From Saposhnikovia divaricata (lineage: Eukaryota; Streptophyta; Magnoliopsida; Apiales; Apiaceae), in the NCBI GenBank assembly GCA_036435485.1, contig CM071598.1, positions 174,664,148 through 174,728,147 of the forward strand: a stretch of 64,000 bases of DNA, read 5' to 3'. Of this stretch, positions 46,964 through 62,310 are shown in pieces (within the stretch, counting starts at the first letter, position 1; every line of letters starts with the position of its first letter). The position numbers and the translations under genes were made by a program. The notes beneath the pieces are model-generated. The model ran no database searches. It was not told the origin of the DNA and saw only the letters and a list, made by a program, of their open reading frames with translations.

Positions 46964-47630
46964 TGTTGATAGTCGTATTACTTTGAATATCTATAGTTTA
47001 TAATACTGTATCATGAGTAGAGTAGAGTTAAATTGTTACCATATATATGTATTTATTATATTATTGTATTAAGGATATTTTTTATATTTTATCTTATATA
47101 ATTTTACTATATAGGTATTGAAATATGTATTATAAATTTCAGGTTGGTTATAATAATATTTTACTTTTTTCTTTATTTTATCATGGTATCAGAGCTAGGT
47201 TGATTCGATTCGAGATCAGTTGATTGAGAGGTGAACGTGATGTCTTCCACATATAAATTAGTTTTCTCGGTTATAATTTGGATATGGATTTGGTCTCGAT
47301 TTTAATTTTGGTTCGATATTAGATTTGCACACAAGTTTGCTAGTTAGATTGATAAAGTTTGTTGGTTAGATTTGCATACGGTTTGGATTCGATTCTTGTT
47401 TTAGATTGAATTTGGATTTGGAATTTGTTTGGATTGGTTATTGGATTTGATTTTAGAATTGGATTCAAAATGTGGATTTGGATTCATTTTTGGTTTCGGT
47501 ATTGGTATTGTTTTTTATGGTTGCAGTTTGTCTGGATTTTTCTTTCTTGTTCGTTGACTTTTGAAGATGTTGATAGGAATATTATACTAATCAACGCAAC
47601 AATGAGGTAGTGATATATATTATTCTCTCT
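46964..47630 (+). mobile_element. Copia 5' LTR and leader, truncated
   Basis: TGTTGATAGTCG at 46964 to TTTTATCA at 47183 looks like a 220-bp LTR, directly followed by the PBS TGGTATCAGAGC (47184-47195) matching initiator tRNA-Met. A T/G-rich leader continues to about 47630, where CACTA sequence starts; no gag is seen. It begins only ~270 bp upstream of the receptor kinase start codon, facing away from it. Confidence 0.6.
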
Positions 47631-47636
47631 TCCTCT

Positions 47637-49341
47637 AAATAGAACAGAAATGACCTATAGCGTCGCACCTATAGCGTCGGTTGTTTGCATTAACTGACGC
47701 TATAGGCGTTGGTTGTACCTATTGCGTTGTTTGAGTTAACCGACGCTTATTGACTTCTACTAGAAGCTTTGGCGTCGGTTGTTTGCATTAACCGATGCTA
47801 TAGGTTTAGCTTATAGCGTTGCCCCTTAAAATGCCGACGCTATAGGTGTTAAAGTGAGTCGGTTATCACATTTAACAATTTTTGCATCGGCTATAGGTTT
47901 AGCTTATGGCGTCAGTCATCATTGAACCGACGCTATAAGTATAGCGTCGCACCTTAAAATGCCGACGCTCACTATAGGTTTAACTTATAGCGTCACATCG
48001 TCGCCACTTGAAATACCGACGCTATAGGTGTTGCTTATAGCGTCGCCTCTTTAAATGCCGACGTTATAGGTATAAGTCAAAAATAACAGTTTTTTAATAT
48101 TTGACAAATATTATAATATTTTATATTATATAATTATATAAATAAATTTCCTTTTAAAAAATGTTAAAAAAATAATATTGCACCAATAAGTTTTGGAAAA
48201 ATAATATTTTAATATTTGATCGATGATAAATAATAAAAATATTTTTTTTGAAATTTTTTTAAAAATATTTTCTATTTAAAAAAGGGTTCGAAAAGCAAAG
48301 CACGATTGTTGATTGTATTGGTATTAAAGTGAGTAAACTTTTTTAATTGTGTCTTGCAATTAGTTTGTGGAGATTACTAATAACAGAGGATTATGAATTT
48401 ATGTGATTAGATTCAAGAAATGCACCTGGTATGCAGTTTGAAGAGCATGGAGTGCAATTAGTTTGGAGTACTCCCAGCGCAAGAAAGAAAAATCAGGTCC
48501 ATGGAAGTCAAAAATCAAGAAAAATGCCGAAAGGAGAAGCAAAATTGAAGAACTTGATTTTGTAAATCAAACTTGAAAGAATTTTTGTTAGTATTTTGAA
48601 CATTAATGTACTTTTTTGTGTACTAGCATAAATTCTTTAATTTAAATTTATTTTAATCAAAATTTGTGTTAAATTTTATTTTCTGTAGTAGTTCATGTTT
48701 GTTGATGTGGATGGTATATAAAAAGTGAAGTAGGTTAAAAATAGTATATTAATTAATAAAATAGATTTAAATGAATATTAAAAAATAAGCTTTTTTTCCC
48801 TAAACTTTAGACATCGGTGTTTACGACCGGCGATGTTATAAATACTACAAAAGAGCGTCAGTTGTTATGGCTGGCGATGCTATAGATCATTTTAAAAAGA
48901 ATATTAAAAAATTATTTTTTTTTTCGTAGACTTTAGGCGTCGGTTACAAAGGCAGGCGACGCTATGGGTTCCACAATAGAGCGTCGGATCTTATAGATGG
49001 CGACGCTATAGATCATTTTAACAAAGAATATTATAAAATAATTTATTTTTTTCAAAACTAGGCATCAGTTATTATGCAGGCGACGCTATAGACGTTGCAC
49101 AAAAGCGTCCGGGTTTTGAACAACCGATGCTATTGTATGTACCAAAAGCGTCGCCTATCTAAACAACCGATGCTATTGCCTTACCAAAAGCGTCGGTTTC
49201 AAGCTTTTTGCGATGGCTTTTCAACTGACGCTAATAATTTTATAGTGACGCTATACTTATAGCGTCCCCTACATATACTACGCCATTTGACCGACGTTAT
49301 GGGTATATTTGACTAACGCATAAAGTCATTTTTGCACTAGT
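47637..49341. mobile_element. CACTA deletion derivative (about 1.7 kb)
   Basis: The left end TAGAACAGAAATGACC and right end (other strand) TAGTGCAAAAATGACT are related terminal repeats; the terminal CAC appears mutated on the left and the outermost G on the right. Both subterminal regions carry many TATAGCGTCGG / CCGACGCTATAGG repeats in both orientations; on the right they form three ~125-bp tandem units (48770-49070). The AT-rich core (48070-48770) encodes no recognisable transposase. Same motif family as 22890-23272. Confidence 0.75.
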
Positions 49342-50049
49342 TCTCTAGCACCTCTCCCCTATCTCTCCCTCTATTTTCTTGCATACAACAACAAGCAACA
49401 ACGCCAACACCACCACCTTCCGGTCTCTCAGTCTCACAGCCCTCTACTAACTCATACTCATACACACACATGCAAATCAGGAACACACATAAACAAACAC
49501 ACACCCGCCACCAGACTCCTCCAAGACTCTCAACCCAGGTTCCCACCATCAACCACCATAAGATTCCAATGACACAACCTTAACCCGATATTGTAGATTA
49601 TATCTATCATCCACGTTTCGTTTATATATCAAACATATGAACTCTACCATATGATATCATTCATTTATATTCATCTTGGCTTTGTTGATATTGGTCGATT
49701 AAAATTGTGATCCTTGAATTTTTGATTTGATAATAATACCCTTCTTGATATGTTTATTTTTGATCGGATTTGGAAAACTGACTCGATGTGATAAATGAAA
49801 TTGTTAAAATGTTAGTTGCTTTGAAATCTGATTTAAAAGGTTTTGGGATGAGCATATAATTGACTGAGGCGCCGATCTCCCTTTATTACAATAAAGGTCA
49901 ATGTGTGTCTTGGATTTATTGAATTTTTAGGACATTGGTGTTTGCTTTGTCTGGGACTATTTCGCGAATGATTATCGGTTATAGTTCGTAGCGTCTTATT
50001 GCAATCCCACATTAAAATTTTTGAAAAGTTTATTGAAATCGATGAAACT
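49342..50049. other. Unassigned; probably left part of a gypsy LTR
   Basis: Pyrimidine-rich then AT-rich DNA with no ORF of note. It continues across the Athila insertion into 59236-59795, which ends GGGAGCGTTACA like some chromovirus LTRs. Confidence 0.35.
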
Positions 50050-51803
50050 TGATGTGCTAAAAATAAATCATTTAAATTGCAAGTGCACAATTTCATCATT
50101 TTAATACTTGAGATATCGATCCACAGAGACTAATAATTTTCGCAAGCCTTAAAGTTTAATTTAGGCGAACTAGAGCAATTAATTTTGAGAGAGTTTGATT
50201 TAAATACACTAATTAACAATTAAAATAAGACAAGGAATCTAAATACAATTGTAAGAATCTAACGCATTTACATAATATACGAAAATGGGCAACATAGTAT
50301 TAGGCCAGAAATTAAAAGCATGGACTAGAAGCAATTATATTTATAAATAAAATCATCATGGCCCATGAAATAAAAGAAGCTAATTAAAGCATTAGTTGAA
50401 TGGACAAAAGGTAACATGGACTAGCAATTTAGTTACGGGCCTAAACTGAAAATGGGCCTAAGAAAACAAAGCTCAAAATCAAGATCAAGTAGTACGCTAA
50501 AAGAGGACAAACAGATGTCATTAAACAAGAATTAATATGAAATATATTTAATGCTACTTAATTAATAACCATAAAGACTACTAACAAGAATTTAAGTACC
50601 GGATGATAAAAGAAACAATTATTTGTTAAAAACTAAAACTAAAATTTCCAAAAAAAAAAGAAAAATAAAAAAAATTAAAATACTTCATGCTATAACATAA
50701 CAAAAACTTGAAAAAAGCTTGTAAATGGGCTAGAAATTGTAAATGGGCCTAAGATAAACTTGACAATAAAATGAAGCAGGCACACAATTGAAAACAAGAC
50801 GTTAGTGTTACTTTAATTAATAACTAGATCTAATAAAAGGTTACTACTAACTAACTTAAAAGCAACAGATGTTGTATCTCAAATGATAAAACATGGTAAA
50901 AATTAAAATAGCATTTGGCTCCCACGCGATTACAACAATGACAAAAGAAAAACCAGGATTCGTGATATACACAAACTAACAATGCAGGTAGGAAAACAAA
51001 ACAGAGGTGGAAAGAGCAGGCGACAATGTAAACATATCAAATGCAGCAAACAATAATAAATCTAAGCAGTAATTTTAAACGTTAGCAAAGACTAAATTAC
51101 CAAACCCATAATAAAATTGAGATTTAAAGGGGCTCAAATTAAAAATTTTAAACTACGAGCAAGAAAATAAAAATCATTATTTTCAACCCATAGTGGTTAG
51201 CATTTCGCTACTTTGTCCACTAAACGGATTTACGAAAATAACGAAAGCTATGCAACAAAAACGAAAGAGCAAGACAAGAAATTAAAGGAAATGAAATTGC
51301 ATTAAAATTAAAAAGAGTGTTTACAAGATTTGAAACTAAAAAAAAATACAAGAAATTAAAGCTACCCTCAAATCTAAGTTTTTGAAAACAAGGGGGGTGA
51401 GGGGGTATTTATAGGATAGGAATTAGGGTTAGTGGTGTGTTGGGTAAATCCCCACCATACATTTGTGGTGTGTGGTGGTGAAATCCTAGCCTTCTATTTG
51501 TTTCCTTCCCCTTTAAGGTTTGAAGAGTTGATCTTGGCCATACACTTATGTAGTGTGTTGGGATGATCTCCACCTTCCACATGTCCTCCAAGATTCCTTT
51601 TCCACCAAGCTCCTAATTCTTTTTCCTCTTTTCATTTAAATCCTTTTTCTTCCTCTTTTTCCCTTCCTTGCTCTTTATTTCTTTATTTTGCCATTTTTTT
51701 TTATTTATTTACGAATTTCCTGAAATGCAACAAAATAAATTATTAAAATACGAGTTCAAGCAATAAATAGGTAATAAAAATATGCAAAAATATGCACTTA
51801 TCA
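50050..51803 (-). repeat. Athila 3' LTR (1754 bp)
   Basis: Shares ~240 bp (50050-50288) and ~690 bp (51109-51803) with the other LTR at high identity, but its central ~820 bp is different. TATA box TATAAATA is the complement of about 51406-51413. No genes seen in it. Confidence 0.85.
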
Positions 51804-51889
51804 AATGCCCCCGTACCTATCTTTTGCTCGTCCTCGAGTAAAACCAAAAGAAAAATAAAATCTAGATAAAAAGTCCAATACTCCTTTCT

Positions 51890-52015
51890 GTAGGTGTGAC
51901 GGTTGCATTTGGTATATGCAACAAGCCCTTTAAACCCCTAGGCAGCCCTAGTGGACGAGTGAGGTCTCGTGAGGGCCTATAGTGAATGTACCCACAAAAT
52001 CCATCTAGCTTGTAT
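51890..52015 (-). other. Conserved Athila 3' non-coding block, second copy
   Basis: Reverse complement nearly identical to 4372-4496, about 85 bp inside the 3' LTR border. See that entry for the shared core. The ORF crossing it has no counterpart in the first copy that would suggest coding. Confidence 0.75.
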
Positions 52016-53750
<1,735 letters not shown>

Positions 53751-54902
53751 TTAGCCGATGCCGGTAGGAAACAAGGAATGAATTTTTGAGAAGAGCTCAA
53801 GATGCCGTTGAAGCTCTAACACCTTAGTGACTTTTGCAAGAAGACAAAAATATTCTTTCAAAGTAAAAGCATTGTAACCACTAGTGTTTTCCACAGACCA
53901 AAGTAAGGCTTCTTTATGTTGTTTAAGCAAATTAATTAATTGGATTTCTTGGTCCGGGTTTAAATCAATATTGATAACAGCAGAGAGAAGTTTGTCTTTT
54001 TGCAAGAAAATATGATCGAAAGTGGAGGGGTGTGTTACGAAATCAAGTGGAGGTGGCTCACCAACGGGAGTTGTAACAATGGTACTAGGGTTGACATGGT
54101 CAGTATTAGATTCAGCTTCCCATTTAGAACAAATGTGATTTAAAGGCCCTAACAACTCATCGAATGTAGGTGGTTCGCCAACGGGAGTTTTGACAACGGC
54201 TTCAACATTAACATTCTCGGGTGGAGTCTCCCGTTTGGAACAAATGTCTTTCAACTCTCTCAACATCTCTTCCGAGTTCATATCCCTAAACGACTCATGA
54301 AGCTCTTTATTAGATGCATAGTTGACTTTGAAATCTTCTTTGAGAAGAGACACAACCTCACTATCTTCAAAGCTAGACCATGTGACAAACTTATTGACCA
54401 CATTAACCCCTATTGGTTGCTCAAAAAGTTCGTTGGGTTCTTTTCCGACATTGAAAATGTTAAGATCAATGGTCATGTTCCCGAAAGTGAGTTTCATCGA
54501 ACCATCCCTACAATTAATCAAGGAATTGGATGCAGCAAGAAAAGGTCGTCCTAGAATGATCGGGATTTGGTTCTTAGGATTCGTGACGGGTTGAGTCTCG
54601 AGGACAACAAAGTCAACCGAGAAGATAAAATCACCAATTTTAATCAAGACATCTTCAATTAATCCTTTGGGCATTTTTATAGAATGATCGGCGAGTTGAA
54701 GCGTCATATTGGTCTTTTTGAGCTCGCCTAAACCTAGGGCTTGATAAACGGAAAATGGAAGCAAGTTCACACTAGCACCTAAGTCAAGTAAAGCCTTGTC
54801 CACGAAAGTATTACCTATGACACATGAAATAGTTGGACAACTGGGGTCCTTGTACTTCACGGGAATTTGGTTAGAAAGAATTGAGCTCACTTGGGACGTC
54901 AA
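53751..54902 (-). pseudogene. Athila protease with RT-linker
   Basis: 383 open codons. The retropepsin motif reads ALLDLGASVNLLPFSVYQAL (D-L-G-A in place of D-S/T-G), with flap/C-terminal motif IPIILGRPFLAASNSLI. Downstream is an acidic linker with a duplicated TPVGEPPTFDELLGPLNHI / TPVGEPPPLDF segment, then INLLKQHKEALLWSVE, the sequence that normally leads into RT. It then runs out in unrelated codons and stops, so polymerase is missing. The Ser/Thr to Leu change in the active-site motif casts doubt on activity. The frame upstream, to gag, contains a stop near 54936. Confidence 0.75.
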
Positions 54903-55030
54903 GAAGGCTTTCTTAGGGACTTGGGTGGTTCGTTAATCAGTACACAACTCTTTAAGACATTTCGCATAGGAGGGAACTTGTTGAATTACGTCTAAAATAG
55001 GAATGTTTATCTTGACTTGTTTGAATACTT

Positions 55031-56785
55031 CTAGAATTTGCTCCATTTGGGCCGTTTGTTTAGGAGAGATGAGGCATTGTGGGTAAGGAGCCTTCGGTTT
55101 AAAGTTTCGTTCGAGGTTGTTCCATTCGAAGAAGATGGTTTGCTAGAAGGAGGTGATGATACGGGAATTGGAGTTTGATTTGAAAGATCGAGAAGAGGGG
55201 TCGGTTCAACGTTTGACTTTTCCTCTTCGGGGGACTCGACTCCTACTCGGTTATCAACTCGATTTCCTGATCTTAAAGAGATGATGGCATTCACACTCAT
55301 ATGAGGGCGTTGATTGAGAGGAAACTTATGATTGACCTCAGTTTGACTCGGAAGCTTGTTTTTCTCATGCTCATGGATGGTATTAGCTAATTGGCTCACT
55401 TGAACCTCTAACTTAGATATGGCTTGGGTGCTAGCATTTAAGATTTGCCTATCTTGAGTCATGGTTTGCATGAAAGTTTGTTGCGATTGAGCCAAATTAG
55501 TGGTGGTTTTGAGAAGCGCATCGAGACTCTTTTCTAACGAAGTAAGTCACTTATCCGACTCAGAAAAGCCGGGAGGGTGGGAGGGAGCTTGAGTCGGATA
55601 AGGAGCATGATTTTGATATGAAAACGAATTTGAGTGAGGTTTATAAAAAACCGGAGGTTGAGATTGGAATTGAAGAGGTTGAGATTGTTGACCTTGACCT
55701 TGATTCCATGAAAAGTTTGGGTGATTTTTCCAACCGGGGTTATAAGTGGGAGAATAAGGATCATTTCGAAGACCCGATTGGAACATCGCGTTGACTTGTT
55801 GAAAATCTTGAGGACTTTGTATCCCTTGATTGGTTGAGTTATAATTCGAGCACATGGATACTTGGGAGGAGGACCCGTTGGTTTCTAAAGCTTCTAAACG
55901 TCGAGTGAGAGTGGCTAATTTAGCCTCGGTCGCGATAGAGTTACCAACTTGATGTAAACCCTTTTGATGCATGGTAGCTATTGAATCGTTCGGTTTCTCG
56001 GGTTCTCTAGTGGGCTCCCTAGTCGATTCCCATAACATAGTCTTTTTCGCGAATTCTTCAAAGAATGCCCAACCCTCATCCTCGTCTTTCTCCATGAATT
56101 TCCCTTGGCACATAGATTCCAACAACACGGTTGTTGAACTATCTAGGGCCTCGTACACAAGCTTACAAAGCCTCCATTTTTCGATTCCATGGTGGGGACA
56201 TTGAGATAGAAGATTTTTAAAACGGTCAAAACACGTCCAAAATGGTTCGTTGTGTTTTTGACAAAATTGATTAATCTCATTCGTGAGTTTCGTAGTCTTG
56301 TGGCTTGGAAAGAATTTTTTAAGAAAGATGACTAAGAAACCCTCCCAAGTGGAAATCGAATTGACGGGTAAACTATACAACCACTTTTTTGCATTATCTT
56401 TAAGGGCAAAGTTTATTAGTCTAAGCCGTATGGAGTCCTCGGAAAGTTGTTGGAGTTTTTGCAATGCGCAAACCTCTTCAAATTCTTGTAGAAAAAGATA
56501 AGGATCCTCACCGTCACTCCCGTGAAAATTAGGTAACATACTAATTTGATGACCTTTGATTTCAAAATTGTTACCATTTACGGGAGGTAGGGAGATGCAA
56601 GAGGGTTGGGCCGAACGGGCAGGGTAACAACGATTTCGTAGAGGAACAGGCATGGTTAAAATCAGAAGTTCTATGGGTTCGGGAGAAGAATGAATCACAA
56701 TCGTTCTAACTAGCCTAGAAGAATTATCCCTAATCCAAATAGTTCGCATAAACCATGTAGCAAATAAGTTCGATAAAATAAACAC
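55031..56785 (-). pseudogene. Athila gag
   Basis: One frame from 56785 (a likely start is the Met of MPVPLRNRCYPARSAQ, about 56653) to 55031, broken by a single TGA at 55547-55549. It shows the Athila gag core: FHGSDGEDPYLFLQEFEEVC, LKDNAKKWLYSLP, NEPFWTCFDRFKNLLSQCPH and LVYEALDSSTTVLLES, then a Q/N/P-rich region (PGWKNHPNFSW, GQGQQSQPLQFQ). After the stop, AQSQQTFMQTMTQD and LEVQVSQLANTIHE continue the helical C-terminal part, ending in S/P-rich sequence. The TGA is the only inactivating change I see over ~580 codons. Confidence 0.85.
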
Positions 56786-57708
56786 ACAAACAAAAAAGGG
56801 TGAAAAATCAAAAGAAAAATCCTATGTCTAGGGTTTCCTAAAAAAAATTAAACTAGACCTTGCTCCTAACTGTAAGGGCTACCAAAAACTAGGTAAATCA
56901 ATAATTATTCAAACCGTCTTGACCAGGTAGGTGCAAGTATTGCCAAGAGGCTAAACACCAGCCTAGACACCAAAACCTTAATTGGCCAGGTCAGCTTTCG
57001 CTTTCCTAGACACCAAAAAGTAGGAATAATTAAAGATTACTTCATTTCTTAAGCACCTTCCTAAATGAGCGCGACATTCTTAGGGGCAAACGTCTAATTA
57101 ATTTTATTAATGGCTAGGGTATGCAATGAGGGATTTATTGTTTTTGGGCTAAGGAAAGAGTGATGAAATCCCTTCCCTTATCTTGTAAGAGGTTTTGCCC
57201 TTAAGATTTATTTACACAATGATGCAACAAACAAAGAGGTATAAAAAACTATAAACATTTATGGATTCTTAACTACGTGCTCTAACTAAAGAAAAGAAAG
57301 AATTTAACGTACCTTGGGGTCCTTCAGCGATCACCACAATTATAAGGTATGAAAAATTAAAAACAAGAAAATAAAAATCTAGATGATGTGCCCTAAGTGA
57401 TTAAATGCATGATGCAACAATTATGTAATTACAACTAATTTTTTTTTGGATTTTAAATTTTAATTTTTTTTTGTGATTTTTGTGATTTTTTTATTTTTTT
57501 TGTGATTTTCTAAAGTAGGAAAAAAAACGAAAGAGGAGAGAGATACGGTTTACCCAAGCAAAGCTTCCAAAATTCCGAGAAAATTCTTCCGCTTTATTCC
57601 AAGTTTCCCGAATTTTCCTCCAAATTCTTCGAAAAAATGCAAACAAGAAAAAGGGTGAGAAAAGAGCTAATCCGAAAAATTAAAAACTAAGGTGCGAAAA
57701 ATAATTAG

Positions 57709-57726
57709 TCCCCGGCAGCGGTGCCA
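57709..57726 (-). other. Primer-binding site, tRNA-Asp type
   Basis: Complement reads TGGCACCGCTGCCGGGGA, lying six bases from the 5' LTR edge at 57733. Confidence 0.85.
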
Positions 57727-57732
57727 AAAACT

Positions 57733-59235
57733 TGATGTGCTAAAAATAAATCATTTAAATTGCAAGTGCACAATTTCATCATTTTAATACTTGAGATATC
57801 GATCCACAGAGACTAATAATTTTCGCAAGACTTAAAGTTTAATTTAGGCGAACTAGAGCAATTAATTTTGAGAGAGTTTGATTTAAATACACTAATTAAC
57901 AATTAAAATAAGACAAGGAATCTAAATACAATTCTAAGAATCTAACGCATTTACATAATATACGAAAATGGGCAGACTCGGAAGAACTCAGGAAACATTA
58001 AACTAACATACACTAAGCGAACTGGACTCAACACGGTAACTCAAAAATGACACTCAAAACAGAAAAAAAAACAACTCGAAAAATTATAAGCCAGTCAACT
58101 CAGCTACCATAAACAACAAACAAGACCGAGTGACTCAGCTGCAAGAATTCATCACAAAAACTCGAATAAAATAGCGTAAAGAATCAAAACCAATTAAACA
58201 AGTTTTGGGGGTTTGTGAATTCGTTTGAAGAAGAAGGGGAAGGGGGAAAAGGGTATTTGCAGCTGTGGTGAAGAAGCAGGAAGGAGAGAGAGGGGTCGTG
58301 GTTTTCTTTGAAGAAAGGGAGAAGTGAAGAAGAAGGGAATTGAAGAAGAAGAAGAAAATTAGCTGTCTGAATAAAAACAGGGGAATTCAATTATAAAAGG
58401 TTTCGAAAAAAACTAGAAAATAAAATAGCTGCTGAAAATTTAATTCAAAACTAATATTTTTTTATTTTTTATTTTTAAAAATTAACTACGAAAATTAAGA
58501 AATTAAGTACGAAATTAAAAACAATTATTCTAAGGAAATTGGAATGAGAATTAAATTGCCCACAATAAAATTGAAATTTAGAGGGGCAAAATTAAAAATT
58601 TAAAACTAAAATTAAAACTACGAGCAAGAAAATAAAAATCGTTATTTTCAACCCATAGTGGTTAGCATTTCGCTACTTTGTCCACTAAACGGATTTACGA
58701 AAATAACGAAAGCTATGCAACAAAAACGAAAGAGCAAGACAAGAAATTAAAGGAAATGAAATTGCATTAAAATTAAAAAGAGTGTTTAAAAAAAATACAA
58801 GAAATTAAAGCTACCCTCAAATCTAAGTTTTTGAATACAAGGGGGGTGAGGGGGTATTTATAGGATAGGAATCAGGGTTAAGGGGGGTGTTGGGTAAATC
58901 CCCACCATACATTTGTGGTGTGTGGTGGTGAAATCCTAGCCATCTATTTGTTTCCTTCCCCCTTAAGCTTTGAAGAGTTGATCTTGGCCATACACTTATG
59001 TAGTGTGTTGGGATGATCTCCACCTTCCACATGTCCTCCAAGATTCCATTTCCACCAAGCTCCTAATTCTTTTTCCTCTTTTCATTTCAGTCCTTTTTCT
59101 TCCTCTTTTTCCCTTCCTTGCTCTTTATTTCTTTCTTTATTTATGAATTTCCTGAAATGCAACAAAATAAATTATTAAAATACGAGTTCAAGCAATAAAT
59201 AGGTAATAAAAATATTCAAAAATATGCATTTATCA
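57733..59235 (-). repeat. Athila 5' LTR (1503 bp)
   Basis: Ends match the 3' LTR (57733-57972 and ~58558-59235) with few differences; its central ~590 bp is unrelated to that of the other LTR. TATA box is the complement of 58855-58862. Confidence 0.85.
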
Positions 59236-61092
59236 AAAATCCATATTACATTTTGGTTGGCAGAATTGGTTCTGTTTATTAATGATTTATTAAATTTCCT
59301 ATTTTACTATACACTTGCCGAGCCTTTCTTTCGCTCATACTTGCTTATTTTGAATTTTAACATTTCAATAAAAGGTCGATTGGTGAGACTATCCATGTAG
59401 TTCGAAAAGAGAAGAGATAGGTGCCATTATGAAGATGATTTATCTCTAGATATCTGGATCTAGTGTAAGATTTAATTGATATAGTTGATTGCTAATAATA
59501 TTATTTTGTATAAGATAGTTGGTCTGGTATACTTCTTGTCGAAGTTATACCAATGGTATAAGATTTGACCAAAGAGATTGTTGTAAAGAAGATATTTTTT
59601 ATTTAATAGAATTTTGGATTCTCGTTTCTACCACTATAACCTAAAAGATCCTTGATAGTTGGGGTCACATATGTTATATTCCAGTTTTTGGATTATTATA
59701 AGTGATATTGTGTTATTAAACAAGTAATTTTATATTCACAATTTTTGCATGACGACCAAATCTCCTGATCCCAAATTTGGGAGCGTTACAGGTTTCCTCC
59801 GTCGATATCCCATAAATACCATAACCGTCGCATATACACGTAGGAACAAGATTTAATTTTGTTCCTTTCCATATTTTATCGGGACGAGGTGGGTTCGGAA
59901 GAGGGGTTATCCATATTTTCTACCCTTTTTTAGCCTAAAAGACGTAGGTTCATACAATATTTTTACTTTCTGAAGTTAGGATATCAACTCTTGATAAGAT
60001 TGAATCAATTGGTAAAAGTAATTTATAGTCAAAAGTGTTTAAATCTGTTAAGTCATAAAATGAATAATTTATAATACAAATTATGCCCCCTTCCTTATTT
60101 CTTATTTCGCCACTCCGTAGGACCAAGCCCAAAGAAATATGGATCAAACTATATCTTAGATTTAATAGCCCAAAATTTAGAAGGTTCTAGATATATTATC
60201 ATTTATTATATAAATTGTCATTGACTACTACAATTATCCTACAACACGAATAATATTTGATATTTTTCAAGACTTGCGACAATCTCTTTCTAAGCGTTTT
60301 TCACCTTGATATTGAATGGTAAAGTTAATTGATCTAATATCCATTAATTCAGCCTGTCTATGCGTGCCTTTTTGTGTTTATTATTTGTATTTATGATAAC
60401 TGAAGGGTGATGAATGCCCGTACAAGAAGGATAATTCACACCTATAAATTTGGTGTTTTTTTTCAATTATCAAAATGTTGAAAGCAATTTTATTATATGA
60501 CAAAATTCAAATATATGTGGATTGATCCCGATCTGATCTAGATATAGGTGATGACTTTCGATCAAGATCTATATGGATCAATGTCAATCAGATCTTGATC
60601 TAGTAATTTAGTTAATATGTGTGTGCAGTTGGGTGTTTGTTTATATGTGTCTATAATGATTGATGGGTAATGAGTGATAGTGGGTTCCACGGAATGATAA
60701 TTCGCACCGCTAAAACTGCTATGTAATCTTAAGTCTGACGCATTTTTAAAAGATTACTTAGTCCGATGAAAAAAATAATATTGAATAATAGGTAGATATA
60801 TGTTTATATCATTTTAATTTTTACTAAGCTCAGTCTATCAATTTTTTATTCATGTATTTATGGATTTATGAAATACTTGCAGTAAAAATGAAGAAAATGC
60901 TCCAAGAAAGGGTTGCCAAGGTGACATTCTTCCTTACATATCTCTCATATATCTATTCTTTATCTATTAAGTGTCTATTTTTGACTTTTATGCTAGGTAT
61001 TAGAAAAATACATGTTAGTGATAGGTCAATCTTACTGTTGACTTTTTACCAATTGCTTGATGCTACTCCTGATTTTTCTAAGAAGTTAAAGA

Positions 61093-61093
<1 letters not shown>
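59236..61093. other. Gypsy LTR end, then unassigned DNA
   Basis: 59236-59795 is probably the continuation of a gypsy LTR split by the Athila (ends GGGAGCGTTACA after CTCCTGATCCCAAATTTG). 59796-61093 is AT-rich with no recognisable gene. A weak inverted repeat of GATCTAGAT-type motifs is at 60530-60605, and two similar segments with GGATAATTC / TGATAATTC lie near 60428 and 60697. Confidence 0.35.

Positions 61094-61150
<57 letters not shown>
61094..61150. repeat. (AT)n, left of TIR element
   Basis: About 28 AT units ending exactly at the TIR start AGGGTCTTGC. Confidence 0.9.
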
Positions 61151-61155
<5 letters not shown>

Positions 61156-62310
61156 CTTGCTCGGGTGAGAACCCTCACTTATCGTGAGATATGAGATCTA
61201 ATCATAGCCACTCATTTAAATACATTATATTCATCTCTTACCATTCATTTTAAATTTTAATATTTAAATATTTTATTTTTGGCATTTCATCATCTTCTTT
61301 CTAATTCAACCACCCACCACCACCGGCAACCACCACTACCACCGGTAACCACCACCACCTCCGGTGATCACCAGAAAATCACCACCGGCAAACATAAAAT
61401 CACCACCGTCAAATCAGAAATCACCACCAGAAACAGAAAAATCACCACCGGAAACACAAAAATCACCACTCCAACCAACTGTAAACAAAAAATCACCACC
61501 GAAAATCGAAAAATCACCACCACAAACCACCCCATCGCCACCAACAAATCACCAACAACAGCCCCGAAAATCACCAAAAAATCCACCAAAAAACAACAAG
61601 AATCGCAAAAAATCACTACTGTAAAACACAAATCACCTCCGGCCACTACAACCACCACAACCTCACCACCAAAATCATCACCTCCAACCAAAAAAATCAC
61701 CAAAAATTCATTACCAATCAGTATTAAATCACAAAATCACCATAACCCAAAATAAAAATCACCGCATCACCACCAACCACCACCATACAACCACCACCAT
61801 TAACAACAGTCCTCCAGCATCACCACCACTATATGACCGGAATTCATGAATAAAATTGAGAAAGAGAGAGAGTCGGGGTAGGGGCTATAGAGAGAGGAGG
61901 ATAGCACGTGGCCGGAAATAATAGAATATGGCAAATGAAGTCGGAATAACTCGTCGTTGATCTCCGATCCACTCGCCTCACTTTCAATCTCTGGTAGACT
62001 GTTTGTCTCGGGATTTGCATCGATCTCGACTTTCCCTATCGTCGAAAATTGAAGCTGCGATCGGAGGATAGACATGGAAGAAGGCGGTGGCGGTGGCCGC
62101 GGCGATGACCGGTGGGATGGGTGGAGAGGCAGTAGAGGGTGGGTGCTCTGTTTGTGTGTAGTGCGTGTGTGTTTGTGTGTGTATGCGTGTGTTGTGTGGG
62201 TGGGTGTGTGTGTTTAATTTGTACGGATGTGATTTAAAGTTGATTAAAAATTGTGGGGCTGAGATTAGATCTCAGTTCTCATAATAGTAATGGGTTCTCA
62301 CCTGAGCAAA

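Noticed and set aside
58823..59041. ORF repeated at 51409-51591 and 58823-59041
   Set aside because: The similarity simply reflects the two Athila LTRs.
60520..60610. GATCTAGAT-rich inverted repeat
   Set aside because: Weak and interrupted; no flanking duplication or element.
61279..61755. 158-codon ORF with KITT repeats, and KSPP repeats in another frame
   Set aside because: Repeat units of irregular length are open in more than one frame, and the tract lies inside a TIR element; a structural protein gene is unlikely.
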